DNA of 64,000 nt from Faecalicatena contorta (GTDB lineage: Bacteria; Bacillota; Clostridia; Lachnospirales; Lachnospiraceae), in the NCBI RefSeq assembly GCF_039521745.1, contig NZ_BAAACT010000171.1. One strand, given 5' to 3'. This document shows positions 17,055 to 24,790 of this stretch, piece by piece. The position numbers were made by a program, and so were the translations under genes. The notes under the pieces were generated by a model. It worked only from the letters and a program-made list of their open reading frames with translations. It ran no database searches and was not told where the DNA came from. How positions within the stretch are numbered: position 1 is the stretch's first letter; each line of letters opens with the position of its first letter.

Positions 17055-18152
17055 ATGAGTACAAAAGGCTATAAGTGCCCATGCTGTGGGGGGAGTCTGG
17101 TATTCAGCAGTGATACTCAGAAGCTTCGCTGCCCATCCTGCGGCAATATGATTAGTATGGACGCAGTTCGGCAATATGCGGAGACTGTAGAGTCAGTTGA
17201 AGAGCAGGGGGATACATACGATTGGAACGAAGGTTCCCAGAGCAGACAGGGAGAATGGGCAGTAAAACAAAAGGATGGCAGGAAAGTCTATACCTGTCCG
17301 TCCTGCGGCGGAGAGTTGGATGCTGCAGAGACTACGGCAGCTACGAAATGTCCATATTGTGACAGCCCTGTAATACTTCCTGGACAAGTGTCAGGGCAAT
17401 TCCAACCTGATTTGGTTATTCCGTTTCAGCTGGATGAGAACGATGCAAAAGAGGTGTATAAAGATTTCTGTAAAGGAAAGAAACTTATACCAAGGGCGTT
17501 CCACTCTGAGCACAATATAAAGGAAATGACAGGGGTTTATGTTCCGTTCTGGCTGTTCAGCTGTCATACAAAAGGTACTTTGGTATATGATGCGGAAAAG
17601 ATGAAAAGATGGAAAGATGATTACTACGAGTACACTCAAAAGGACTTATACTTAGTTACCAGAGAAGGCAGTATGTTCTTTGAGAATATTCCGGTAGATG
17701 GTTCTGCTGAACTTGACGATACCTATATGGAGTCTCTTGAACCATTTGATATGAGTAAGGCAGTGCCGTTCCAAGAAGGCTATCTGTCTGGCTATGAGGC
17801 TCTTAAGTACGATGTACCTAAAGAAAAGTGTCGACGGCGAGCAGAGGAACGGATAAAAAGTACATTTATAGATGTTATAAACAGTTCAATTAACAGAGGG
17901 GAGTATTATAGCATTAGGCAGAAAAGTTCAAGGGTTGCCTGCAATAGGGGGAAAGTCCGGTATGCTTTACTTCCGGTATGGACTTTTAATATAGAGCATA
18001 AAGATAAGACATACCGTTTTGCAGTGAACGGGCAGACAGGAAAACTGGTAGGTGAACTGCCTGCTGATAAGGGGCTGTTTTGGAAGCATGCAATAGGAGT
18101 ATTTGTAGGAAGCAGTGTGATTCTAAATATACTTTGGCTGATTTTTCGTTAG
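17055..18152 (+). CDS. TFIIB-type zinc-ribbon membrane protein, YdjG-like
   Basis: 365 residues. It has two N-terminal zinc ribbons (CPCCGG with CPSCG, and CPSCGG with CPYCD), a central domain of about 230 residues, and one C-terminal membrane helix (GVFVGSSVILNILWLIF). The ATG at 17055 follows TAGGAG at eight bases. It leads a zinc ribbon/TPM/SPFH trio that matches Bacillus YdjG-YdjH-YdjI, a membrane complex that works with the PspA homologue YdjF in envelope stress. No PspA gene is present here. Identification rests on domain order and gene order. Confidence 0.75.
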   Translation: MSTKGYKCPCCGGSLVFSSDTQKLRCPSCGNMISMDAVRQYAETVESVEEQGDTYDWNEGSQSRQGEWAVKQKDGRKVYTCPSCGGELDAAETTAATKCPYCDSPVILPGQVSGQFQPDLVIPFQLDENDAKEVYKDFCKGKKLIPRAFHSEHNIKEMTGVYVPFWLFSCHTKGTLVYDAEKMKRWKDDYYEYTQKDLYLVTREGSMFFENIPVDGSAELDDTYMESLEPFDMSKAVPFQEGYLSGYEALKYDVPKEKCRRRAEERIKSTFIDVINSSINRGEYYSIRQKSSRVACNRGKVRYALLPVWTFNIEHKDKTYRFAVNGQTGKLVGELPADKGLFWKHAIGVFVGSSVILNILWLIFR

Positions 18153-18213
18153 GCTCATGCAATTATTGAGCGGTTAGATATTGAGACGACATAAGATGGA
18201 AGAGGGATAGACA

Positions 18214-19230
18214 ATGAAAAAAATACGTTTTATGGCAGCACTGCTTTGCATGTTTCTGGTAAATGTAATGCCAGTTTCAGCTACTGAAGAAGTAAGTCTG
18301 CCAAGAGTGGTTGATAATGCAGAAATTTTATCTGATGCAGAAGAATCAGAGCTAACATCGCTGGTCAACGATATTGCTACAGTATATCAGACTGATGTAG
18401 TCCTGATAACTGAAAACCAGAGACAGGAAGCCGATATCCAAGCGGAAGCTGATATGTTGTTTGACACTAATGGATATGGCATAGGAGAAAAGAAAAATGG
18501 AGTGCTTTTTGTACTGGATATGGGAAATAGGGAGTGGGCGATTTCTACACACGGAGATACGATTACGCTGTTCTCTGATTACGATTTGAATTCGCTGGGC
18601 CAAACTGCAGCACAGAATTATTTTGCCAATGGCCGATACCGAGACGGATTTGTGAGCTATGTGGCCGGGATTGTAAATATATGTGAGAAAAAAATGGATG
18701 TTCAAGGGAACGGACAAAGTGCTGGAAATGAGAGTACAGAGGAAAATGGAGTACCAGCTGCAGAAGCGGATGGGGCATCAGATGCAGAAACAAATGGAAC
18801 TGCAGATGCAGTAGATAAGGATGAGAAAAATCAACCATCAAACAGTGGGACAGCAGGTACTAACCAGGACCAGACAGAGATGGAAACCTCATCAGAGTCA
18901 TCTGAAAATAAAGGCTCTCCGGCCTTTGCAGGCGCACTAATTATAACCATCATATATATGGTCAGAATGAAAAAAGGGATGAAAAAGGCACGTAAGCAGC
19001 AAAATGCAGATGTATATCAGAATAGAGATGCGTCGATGCAGATACGTAAAAGTGATGTATTCCTAACCACCAGCATCACGAAAACTCCGGTGAAGCAGAA
19101 AGATCCAGATCCACCAAGGCGTCCGGATCCGCCGCGGGATTTGGATTCACAGAGACACAGCAGGACAACAACGACAGTTCATACAAGCGATAACGGCGAA
19201 ACACATGGTGGCGCCAGCGGAAAGTTCTAG
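18214..19230 (+). CDS. TPM-domain membrane protein, YdjH-like
   Basis: 338 residues. Signal peptide (about 1-24, ending PVSA), TPM domain from LPRVVDNAEILSDAEESEL to about residue 155 with the typical VLFVLDMGNREW, an acidic Ser/Asn/Glu linker (about 160-230), one membrane helix near 235-255 (FAGALIITIIYMV), and a basic Pro/Arg-rich cytoplasmic tail. The domain faces outside the membrane. GAGGGA lies before the ATG. It is the middle member of the YdjGHI-like trio. Confidence 0.78.
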   Translation: MKKIRFMAALLCMFLVNVMPVSATEEVSLPRVVDNAEILSDAEESELTSLVNDIATVYQTDVVLITENQRQEADIQAEADMLFDTNGYGIGEKKNGVLFVLDMGNREWAISTHGDTITLFSDYDLNSLGQTAAQNYFANGRYRDGFVSYVAGIVNICEKKMDVQGNGQSAGNESTEENGVPAAEADGASDAETNGTADAVDKDEKNQPSNSGTAGTNQDQTEMETSSESSENKGSPAFAGALIITIIYMVRMKKGMKKARKQQNADVYQNRDASMQIRKSDVFLTTSITKTPVKQKDPDPPRRPDPPRDLDSQRHSRTTTTVHTSDNGETHGGASGKF

Positions 19231-19240
19231 TTTATCGTAG

Positions 19241-19372
19241 AATAAGTGACTGACTCATAAGCTGAGATTAATTTTCGAGAGCGCTGCTCCACAGACGCAG
19301 GCGTAGTGGGCTGCGCTGAGGCTTGTGGAGCAGTGCTATCGGAAATTTAGGTCGGCTTAAGTGGCAGTTAAT
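19241..19372. repeat. Long imperfect inverted repeat (about 130 bases)
   Basis: Arms of about 45 bases (19244-19293 and 19324-19370) pair around an inner region that can fold again (GACGCAGG/CTGCG). The best-paired part is CTGCTCCACA with TGTGGAGCAG. It lies between the TPM and SPFH genes, which are otherwise expected to be one operon. It could be a structured RNA, an attenuator or a small non-autonomous mobile repeat. I saw no second copy in the window. Confidence 0.6.
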
Positions 19373-19445
19373 TATTTTACGATGTACTAGGTTCAATAAA
19401 TATACGTCGGGACGTACTCAAATTTAAATCAGGAGGTAACTAACT

Positions 19446-20783
19446 ATGGGCTTATTAAAAGCAGGAATCGGAGCAGCATCAGGAGTGCTGGCGGATCAAT
19501 GGAGAGAGTATTTTTACTGCGAATCCCTGGGGGACGGCATCATCGCTGCAAAGGGGATGAAGCGCACATCCAGGAGAAGTTCTAATAAACGCGGAGAGGA
19601 TAATATCATCAGCAACGGTTCAATCGTAGCAGTGAATGAAGGACAATGCATGATGATCGTTGATCAGGGAGAGATTGTGGCATTCTCTTCGGAGCCGGGG
19701 GAATTTGTATGGGAGAACTCCACGGAACCCTCTATTTTCTATGACGGATATGAAGAGGGAGTGGAAGAGGCATTCAATACCTTTAAAAAGCGTTTTACAA
19801 TGGGCGGAGACACAGGAAAGGATCAGAGAGTCTATTTCTTTAACACAAAAGAACTCATGGGAAACAAATACGGCACACCGAATCCTGTACCATTTCGAGT
19901 GACAGATAAGAATATAGGCCTGGATATGGATATTTCAGTCCGCTGTTTCGGAGAATATTCTTACCGCCTGAGCAATCCGATATTATTCTATAAAAATGTC
20001 TGTGCAAACTTTGAATACGAATTTACCGTTCGGGATCTGGAAAGCCAGCTGAAAAGTGAGCTGCTGAACTCCCTGCAGCCCGCATTTGCACGGATATCAG
20101 AAATGGGTATCCGCTACAGTTCACTGCCCGGGCATACAATGGAGCTCACCAATGCATTAAAGGACATCCTGTCCGATAAGTGGAATGGTACAAGAGGAAT
20201 CGAAATGGTATCCATCGCAATCAGCAGCATCCGGGCATCCGAAAAAGATGAGGCATACATAAAGGAACTGCAGAGATCCGCAGTCTTCAGAGACCCGACT
20301 ATGGCAGCGGCATATCTGACAGGAGCTCAGGCAGCTGCCATGCAGTCCGCAGCCAAGAACGAAGGCGCAGGTTCAGCCATGGCATTTATGGGGATGGGGA
20401 TGGCAAACAATATGGGCGGAATGAACAGCCAGAACCTCTATCAGATGGGACAGCAGCAGACAAACCAGGCAGGCCAGCCTTCAGGGGCGGTCAGCCAGGC
20501 TCCGCCAGCAGACGGCTGGACCTGCAGCTGCGGCTGTGCAGGCAACAAGGGGAAGTTCTGCGCAGAGTGCGGCGCCCCAAGGCAAGCTCTGGCAGAGGGC
20601 TGGAATTGTTCCTGCGGTACCGTAAACAAAGGCAAATTCTGTACAGAGTGCGGTGCGAAGAAACCTGCGGGCGTCCCCCAGTACCGCTGTGACAAATGTG
20701 GCTGGGAGCCTGAAGACATGGCCCATCCACCGAAATTCTGTCCCGAATGCGGAGATCCCTTTGATGATGGGGATCTTATATAG
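19446..20783 (+). CDS. SPFH-domain protein with C-terminal zinc ribbons, YdjI-like
   Basis: 445 residues. An SPFH/band 7-type domain (annotated in relatives as virion core protein-like) covers about 30-290, including VNEGQCMMIVDQGEIVAF and FRVTDKNIGLDMDISVRC. A Gly/Met/Gln-rich linker follows, then three zinc ribbons with the pairs CSCGCAGNKGKFCAECG, CSCGTVNKGKFCTECG and CDKCG/CPECG. AGGAGG lies before the ATG. SPFH proteins form membrane-associated oligomers; in Bacillus the relative YdjI belongs to the YdjGHI/PspA stress complex. Confidence 0.82.
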   Translation: MGLLKAGIGAASGVLADQWREYFYCESLGDGIIAAKGMKRTSRRSSNKRGEDNIISNGSIVAVNEGQCMMIVDQGEIVAFSSEPGEFVWENSTEPSIFYDGYEEGVEEAFNTFKKRFTMGGDTGKDQRVYFFNTKELMGNKYGTPNPVPFRVTDKNIGLDMDISVRCFGEYSYRLSNPILFYKNVCANFEYEFTVRDLESQLKSELLNSLQPAFARISEMGIRYSSLPGHTMELTNALKDILSDKWNGTRGIEMVSIAISSIRASEKDEAYIKELQRSAVFRDPTMAAAYLTGAQAAAMQSAAKNEGAGSAMAFMGMGMANNMGGMNSQNLYQMGQQQTNQAGQPSGAVSQAPPADGWTCSCGCAGNKGKFCAECGAPRQALAEGWNCSCGTVNKGKFCTECGAKKPAGVPQYRCDKCGWEPEDMAHPPKFCPECGDPFDDGDLI

Positions 20784-20908
20784 AAAAAGCAAATGAACAT
20801 TTCCTGCTTACCTGGCAAGAGATAAGACAGCTGGGGCTGTCGGAAAATGATATTTACAGACTACATATTGAGGCGGACTATGAAGTCAGGCTGCAATATA
20901 TAGTATGA
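20768..20908 (+). pseudogene. Short reading-frame remnant after the SPFH gene
   Basis: An open stretch overlapping the end of the SPFH gene encodes about 46 residues with natural composition (for example LLTWQEIRQLGLSENDIYRL) up to TGA 20906-20908. It has no start codon and no ribosome site. It may be the tail of a lost gene or chance. No family recognised. Confidence 0.2.
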
Positions 20909-20949
20909 ATCAATCATTTCCCGGCGGCCCCATTCTTCTACAAGTTCCG

Positions 20950-22065
20950 CTAAATAGTATCTCCCCGTCTGATATACCCCGGCCTCTCCGGCGGCGCAAT
21001 CAGTTCCTTTGCATGGATCAGATTTGCTCCCTTATCCACAACTTGATTTTCAATATGTACGTCCTTCCCAATTAACGCCCCGGGCAGAATCACACAGTTT
21101 TTTACAAAAGCGCCCTTATGGATAGTGCATCCCCGTCCGATCACCGAATTCTCTACAGTTCCTTCTATCAGACATCCGTTAGACACAACAGAGGTCTTAA
21201 CAGCAGCCGTCTCAAAATACTGGGTCGGACAAGAGTCGTTCGTCCTTGTATAGATCGGCCATTCCTCGTCAAACAGATTTATGGCATTCTTATAATTAAT
21301 CAGCGACATATTTGCGTCATAATAACTCTTAAAGTCAGTAATTGACGCAAAATAACCTCTGTGGGATACTCCGCGGATATCCAGTTCATTACACTGATTA
21401 TTTACAATCTGTGCAAGCGTATACATGGAGGACAGGCTTTTAGCCTTATGGATCAGCTCAATAAACAGCTCCTTTTTCATGATATAGGTATCCATAAAAA
21501 TATTTCTGCTCTTTGCTGTTCCGCGGTTTTTCTCTATAGAAAGAACGCCCTTCTGGCGGTTCAGGTTTAACAGGTCACAATTCAGAAATGTTTCCTTGGC
21601 ATTGTCTGTGGAGTGATACAAGAGAGTAATGTCGGCGCCTGAATTTATGTGCGTATCCAAAAGCTTGTCATAGTTCTCCGTATACACCATGTAATTCGGT
21701 ACAATGACAACGTACGGATAATGCATTCTCTCAATGCACTCCAGATTCTCAAGGAATGCGGCAATATCAGTATTGTAAATATCATTGTCAGAGCTGTTTT
21801 CAGAGAAAAGGACACGCAGCTTACCCCGCTTGGAGTTGATGTTATAGTGCCGTCCTGTTCCCAGGTGTTCCACAAGCGAACGCGGTTTACTGCGGGCATA
21901 GACCTGGATCTGGTCGATCCCGCTGTTGCTCATATTCGAGATTGGGAAGTCGATAACGCGGTATCTGCCGAGGAACGAAAATGCCCCGATGGTGCGGTAT
22001 GACTGAAGTCCTTCTACTGAAATGTGGTTGCCGGCAGGATTTACGATTCCAAATGCTTTATCCAT
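20950..22065 (-). CDS. glgD: Glucose-1-phosphate adenylyltransferase-like subunit GlgD
   Basis: 371-residue regulatory or non-catalytic partner of GlgC in glycogen synthesis. The nucleotidyltransferase fold starts GIVNPAGNH rather than the catalytic AGGRGSRL, so the pyrophosphate-binding signature is missing, as usual in GlgD. The C-terminal left-handed beta-helix is seen as hexapeptide repeats (VVSNGCLIEGTVENSVIGRG). The gene begins one base after the glgC stop, so the two are cotranscribed and probably coupled into one enzyme. Confidence 0.93.
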   Translation of the reverse strand: MDKAFGIVNPAGNHISVEGLQSYRTIGAFSFLGRYRVIDFPISNMSNSGIDQIQVYARSKPRSLVEHLGTGRHYNINSKRGKLRVLFSENSSDNDIYNTDIAAFLENLECIERMHYPYVVIVPNYMVYTENYDKLLDTHINSGADITLLYHSTDNAKETFLNCDLLNLNRQKGVLSIEKNRGTAKSRNIFMDTYIMKKELFIELIHKAKSLSSMYTLAQIVNNQCNELDIRGVSHRGYFASITDFKSYYDANMSLINYKNAINLFDEEWPIYTRTNDSCPTQYFETAAVKTSVVSNGCLIEGTVENSVIGRGCTIHKGAFVKNCVILPGALIGKDVHIENQVVDKGANLIHAKELIAPPERPGYIRRGDTI

Positions 22066-22066
22066 A

Positions 22067-23206
22067 TTATTCTTCCCCCTTTACATTTTTAGAAACGAGT
22101 TCGATATGCTCGCTTCCTGCGCTGCCTACAACCGCATTCTTACCGACCTTAACGCCGTCGGCGATGAGTGCCCTCGTAATGCATGCGCCCTCCTCAACAT
22201 CAACGCCCGGCATAAGGACGCTGTCTATGACCTTTGCCCCGGTTCTGACCGTGGCGCCAGTGAACAGAACGGAATTCTTCACTTCTCCGTTGATCTTGCA
22301 CCCCTGTGTGATGAAAGCGCGCTTGATATCGGCGTCCGGACCGACATAATGAGGCAGGGTATATCCGTCTTCGGTGTAAATCTTCCAGGTGGAATCATTG
22401 AGATCCAGCTCATTATTCTTGTCCAGAAGGTCCATATTGGCTTCCCACAGAGAATCAATGGTTCCCACATCCTTCCAGTAGCCCTTGAATTTATATGCGA
22501 ACAGCTCTTTCCTGTCGTTCAGAAGCGTAGGTATGATGTCCTTTCCAAAGTCATAGCTGGAATCAGGATTCTTCATGTCTGTAAGAAGCATCCTGCGCAG
22601 CAGCTTCCAGTTGAATATGTAAATGCCCATGGAAGCCAGGTTGCTCTTGGGCTGCGGTGGTTTTTCCTCAAACTCTACAATACGGCCGCTTTCGTCCGTA
22701 TTCATGATCCCAAAACGGCTGGCCTCTTTCATCGGTACTTCGATTACCGCGATTGTTGCGTCTGCCTGGTGTTCCTTGTGGTAGGACAGCATCTTTGCAT
22801 AATTCATCTTGTATATGTGATCGCCTGACAGTATAAGGACATATTCCGGTGAGAAGCTGTCGATAAAATCAATATTCTGGGAAATTGCATCTGCGGTTCC
22901 GCGGTAGACGTCCAGGTTGGCATCCGCTTTTTCCCGCGGCGGAAGGACATATACTCCGCTGTCCTGGGCATCCAGCCCCCAGCGGCGGCCGGCGGCAACA
23001 TAGCTATTTAATAAAATGGATTCGTACTGTGTCAACACCCCCACGACATCAATCCCGCTGTTGGCACAGTTGCTCAAAGGAAAATCGACAATGCGGTATT
23101 TACCGCCATATGAAACTGCCGGTTTTGCCACTTTATTGGTCAGTTCGTGCAGGCGTGAACCCCGGCCCCCGGCTAAAATCATCGCTAACATATTATTCTG
23201 TTTCAT
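22067..23206 (-). CDS. glgC: Glucose-1-phosphate adenylyltransferase
   Basis: 379 residues, makes ADP-glucose from ATP and glucose-1-phosphate, the first committed step of glycogen synthesis. Seen: LAMILAGGRGSRLHELT (nucleotide loop), KPAVSYGGKYRIVDFPLSNC, the active-site block LILSGDHIYKMNY, VEFEEKPPQPKSN, and the hexapeptide beta-helix at the C-terminus. It is first in a two-gene leftward operon with glgD and has a clear promoter at 23239-23267. Confidence 0.95.
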   Translation of the reverse strand: MKQNNMLAMILAGGRGSRLHELTNKVAKPAVSYGGKYRIVDFPLSNCANSGIDVVGVLTQYESILLNSYVAAGRRWGLDAQDSGVYVLPPREKADANLDVYRGTADAISQNIDFIDSFSPEYVLILSGDHIYKMNYAKMLSYHKEHQADATIAVIEVPMKEASRFGIMNTDESGRIVEFEEKPPQPKSNLASMGIYIFNWKLLRRMLLTDMKNPDSSYDFGKDIIPTLLNDRKELFAYKFKGYWKDVGTIDSLWEANMDLLDKNNELDLNDSTWKIYTEDGYTLPHYVGPDADIKRAFITQGCKINGEVKNSVLFTGATVRTGAKVIDSVLMPGVDVEEGACITRALIADGVKVGKNAVVGSAGSEHIELVSKNVKGEE

Positions 23207-23238
23207 AGTGTGTCCTCTCTTTCGTATTACTTGTTCAT

Positions 23239-23267
23239 ATTGTACAATTTTTTAACTGATTTTACAA
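23239..23267 (-). promoter_or_regulatory. Sigma-A promoter of glgC-glgD
   Basis: On the minus strand: TTGTAA, 17 bases, TACAAT. It lies 33-61 bases upstream of the glgC start, in good position. Confidence 0.65.
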
Positions 23268-23419
23268 TCCCTTTGTGCAAAAATGAGATAAATATGGCCG
23301 CTTTTTAATGTGAAAGCTTTAGGTTTGTTGGAGAATAAGGCGCAGAATGAAGGAACAGCATCCAGTCTCCAGGGATTTCTTAAAACCGGGTCTACATTTT
23401 GGTACAGCCAGTGTGCATT

Positions 23420-23474
23420 TGGACGAGTCGTTACTGTGCACGCCCGTAAGGTGTGCACAGTAACGACTCGTCCA
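23420..23474. repeat. Perfect 22-base inverted repeat, 11-base spacer
   Basis: The arms at 23420-23441 and 23453-23474 are exact reverse complements (left arm begins TGGACGAGTCGTTACTG); the spacer is GCCCGTAAGGT. It sits between the divergent glgC and phosphofructokinase promoters, where no terminator is needed, and has no T run. Candidates are a palindromic mobile repeat or a regulatory cruciform or operator. No second copy was seen here. Confidence 0.9.
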
Positions 23475-23503
23475 CGAAACGACCCCGTGAAATGAATATT
23501 TTC

Positions 23504-23532
23504 TTGTTACGGTATCCAAAATGGGGTATAAT
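23504..23532 (+). promoter_or_regulatory. Sigma-A promoter of the phosphofructokinase gene
   Basis: TTGTTA, 17 bases, TATAAT. The leader that follows contains a hairpin at 23547-23570 (CAGCTTCACC / GGTGGAGCTG, four-base loop) before the ribosome site; it could influence mRNA stability or translation. Confidence 0.65.
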
Positions 23533-23630
23533 TATAAGAGTAAGAGCAGCTTCACCTTACGGTGGAGCTGATTGTAGTTTATAAGATCTGCAGCGAAAGC
23601 GGCAGAAGCTTAAATAAGGAGGAATCGATT

Positions 23631-24716
23631 ATGTTGAGGATAGGTATGCTGACGAGCGGTGGAGACTGCCAGGCATTGAATGCCGCAATGCGCGGTGTGG
23701 TGAAGGGCGTATGTTCCAAACGTGATGATGTAGAGATATATGGATTTAAAGATGGCTATAAGGGTTTAATTTATGCGAATTTTGAGATGCTGACTTCCAA
23801 AGACTTTTCGGGGATTCTGACCCGGGGCGGTACGATCCTGGGGACATCCAGACAGCCGTTTAAGCTGATGCGGGTACCGGATGAGAACGGATTGGACAAA
23901 GTTGCGGCTATGAAGCATACATACCATAAGCTGAGCCTGGACTGTCTTGTGATATTGGGAGGCAATGGTACGCATAAGACGGCTAATATGCTGAGGGAAG
24001 AGGGGCTGAACGTGATCACTCTTCCCAAGACGATTGACAATGATCTCTGGGGAACGGATATGACCTTCGGATTCCAGAGCGCAGTGGATATTGCCACGGA
24101 TACAATTGACAGAATCCACACAACGGCCACTTCACACAGCCGTGTATTTATTATAGAAGTAATGGGACATAAGGTGGGTCATGTAACACTGCATGCGGGG
24201 GTTGCGGGGGGCGCAGATATTATTCTGCTTCCGGAGATTCCTTATGATATTGACGTCATTGCTGATGTGATTCAGAAGCGTTCTGCAGCGGGTAAGCCAT
24301 TTACTATACTGGCGGTTGCCGAGGGAGCGATTTCTAAGAAGGATGCTCAGCTGAAGAAGAAAGAATATAAGGAGAAGCTGGCTAAGAGAAAGTACCCGTC
24401 TATTGCCTATGAACTGGCCGAGCAGATTCAGCAGAAGACGGACAAAGAAGTGCGCATTACGGTTCCGGGACATACCCAGAGGGGTGGTTCTCCATGCGCG
24501 TACGACCGTGTATTTTCCACAAGAGTGGGTGCGGCGGCGGCAGAACTGATTCTGAAAGAAGAGTTCGGCTATATGATCGCCATGAAAAATGGAGAGACAA
24601 CTAAGATGCCGCTTCAGGATGTGGCAGGGAAGCTTAAGACAGTGGATCCGAACTGCAGCCTGATTAAAGAGGCAAAGATGACGGGAATCAGTTTCGGGGA
24701 TGAAGTGTTCCGGTAA
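23631..24716 (+). CDS. 6-phosphofructokinase family enzyme
   Basis: 361 residues; phosphorylates fructose-6-phosphate in glycolysis. Motifs: TSGGDCQALNAAMRG (phosphate loop), GGNGTHKT (residues 110-114 correspond to the GGDGS loop), PKTIDNDLWGTD (132-143), and the C-terminal PGHTQRGGSPCAYDR. Gly113 at the position of Gly104 is the ATP-enzyme residue, whereas Lys133 in PKTIDND is typical of pyrophosphate enzymes. This Gly/Lys mix is known from an intermediate clade, so the phosphate donor cannot be called from sequence. The ATG at 23631 follows AAGGAGG; the open frame upstream is not needed. Confidence 0.9.
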   Translation: MLRIGMLTSGGDCQALNAAMRGVVKGVCSKRDDVEIYGFKDGYKGLIYANFEMLTSKDFSGILTRGGTILGTSRQPFKLMRVPDENGLDKVAAMKHTYHKLSLDCLVILGGNGTHKTANMLREEGLNVITLPKTIDNDLWGTDMTFGFQSAVDIATDTIDRIHTTATSHSRVFIIEVMGHKVGHVTLHAGVAGGADIILLPEIPYDIDVIADVIQKRSAAGKPFTILAVAEGAISKKDAQLKKKEYKEKLAKRKYPSIAYELAEQIQQKTDKEVRITVPGHTQRGGSPCAYDRVFSTRVGAAAAELILKEEFGYMIAMKNGETTKMPLQDVAGKLKTVDPNCSLIKEAKMTGISFGDEVFR

Positions 24717-24790
24717 CTGGTATAAGGTATTTAGATTGTCTTATACTAGGTAAGCTGCGGGATAAATAAAATTAGACAGAGGTGTGATTC

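Noticed and set aside
23319..23519. Small protein genes on both strands in the glgC-pfk gap
   Set aside because: These frames are produced by the long inverted repeat, and they lack ribosome sites and family similarity.
24717..24790. Signal recognition particle RNA upstream of dnaX
   Set aside because: The gap is only 74 bases and holds just a weak GTATAAG/CTTATAC hairpin.
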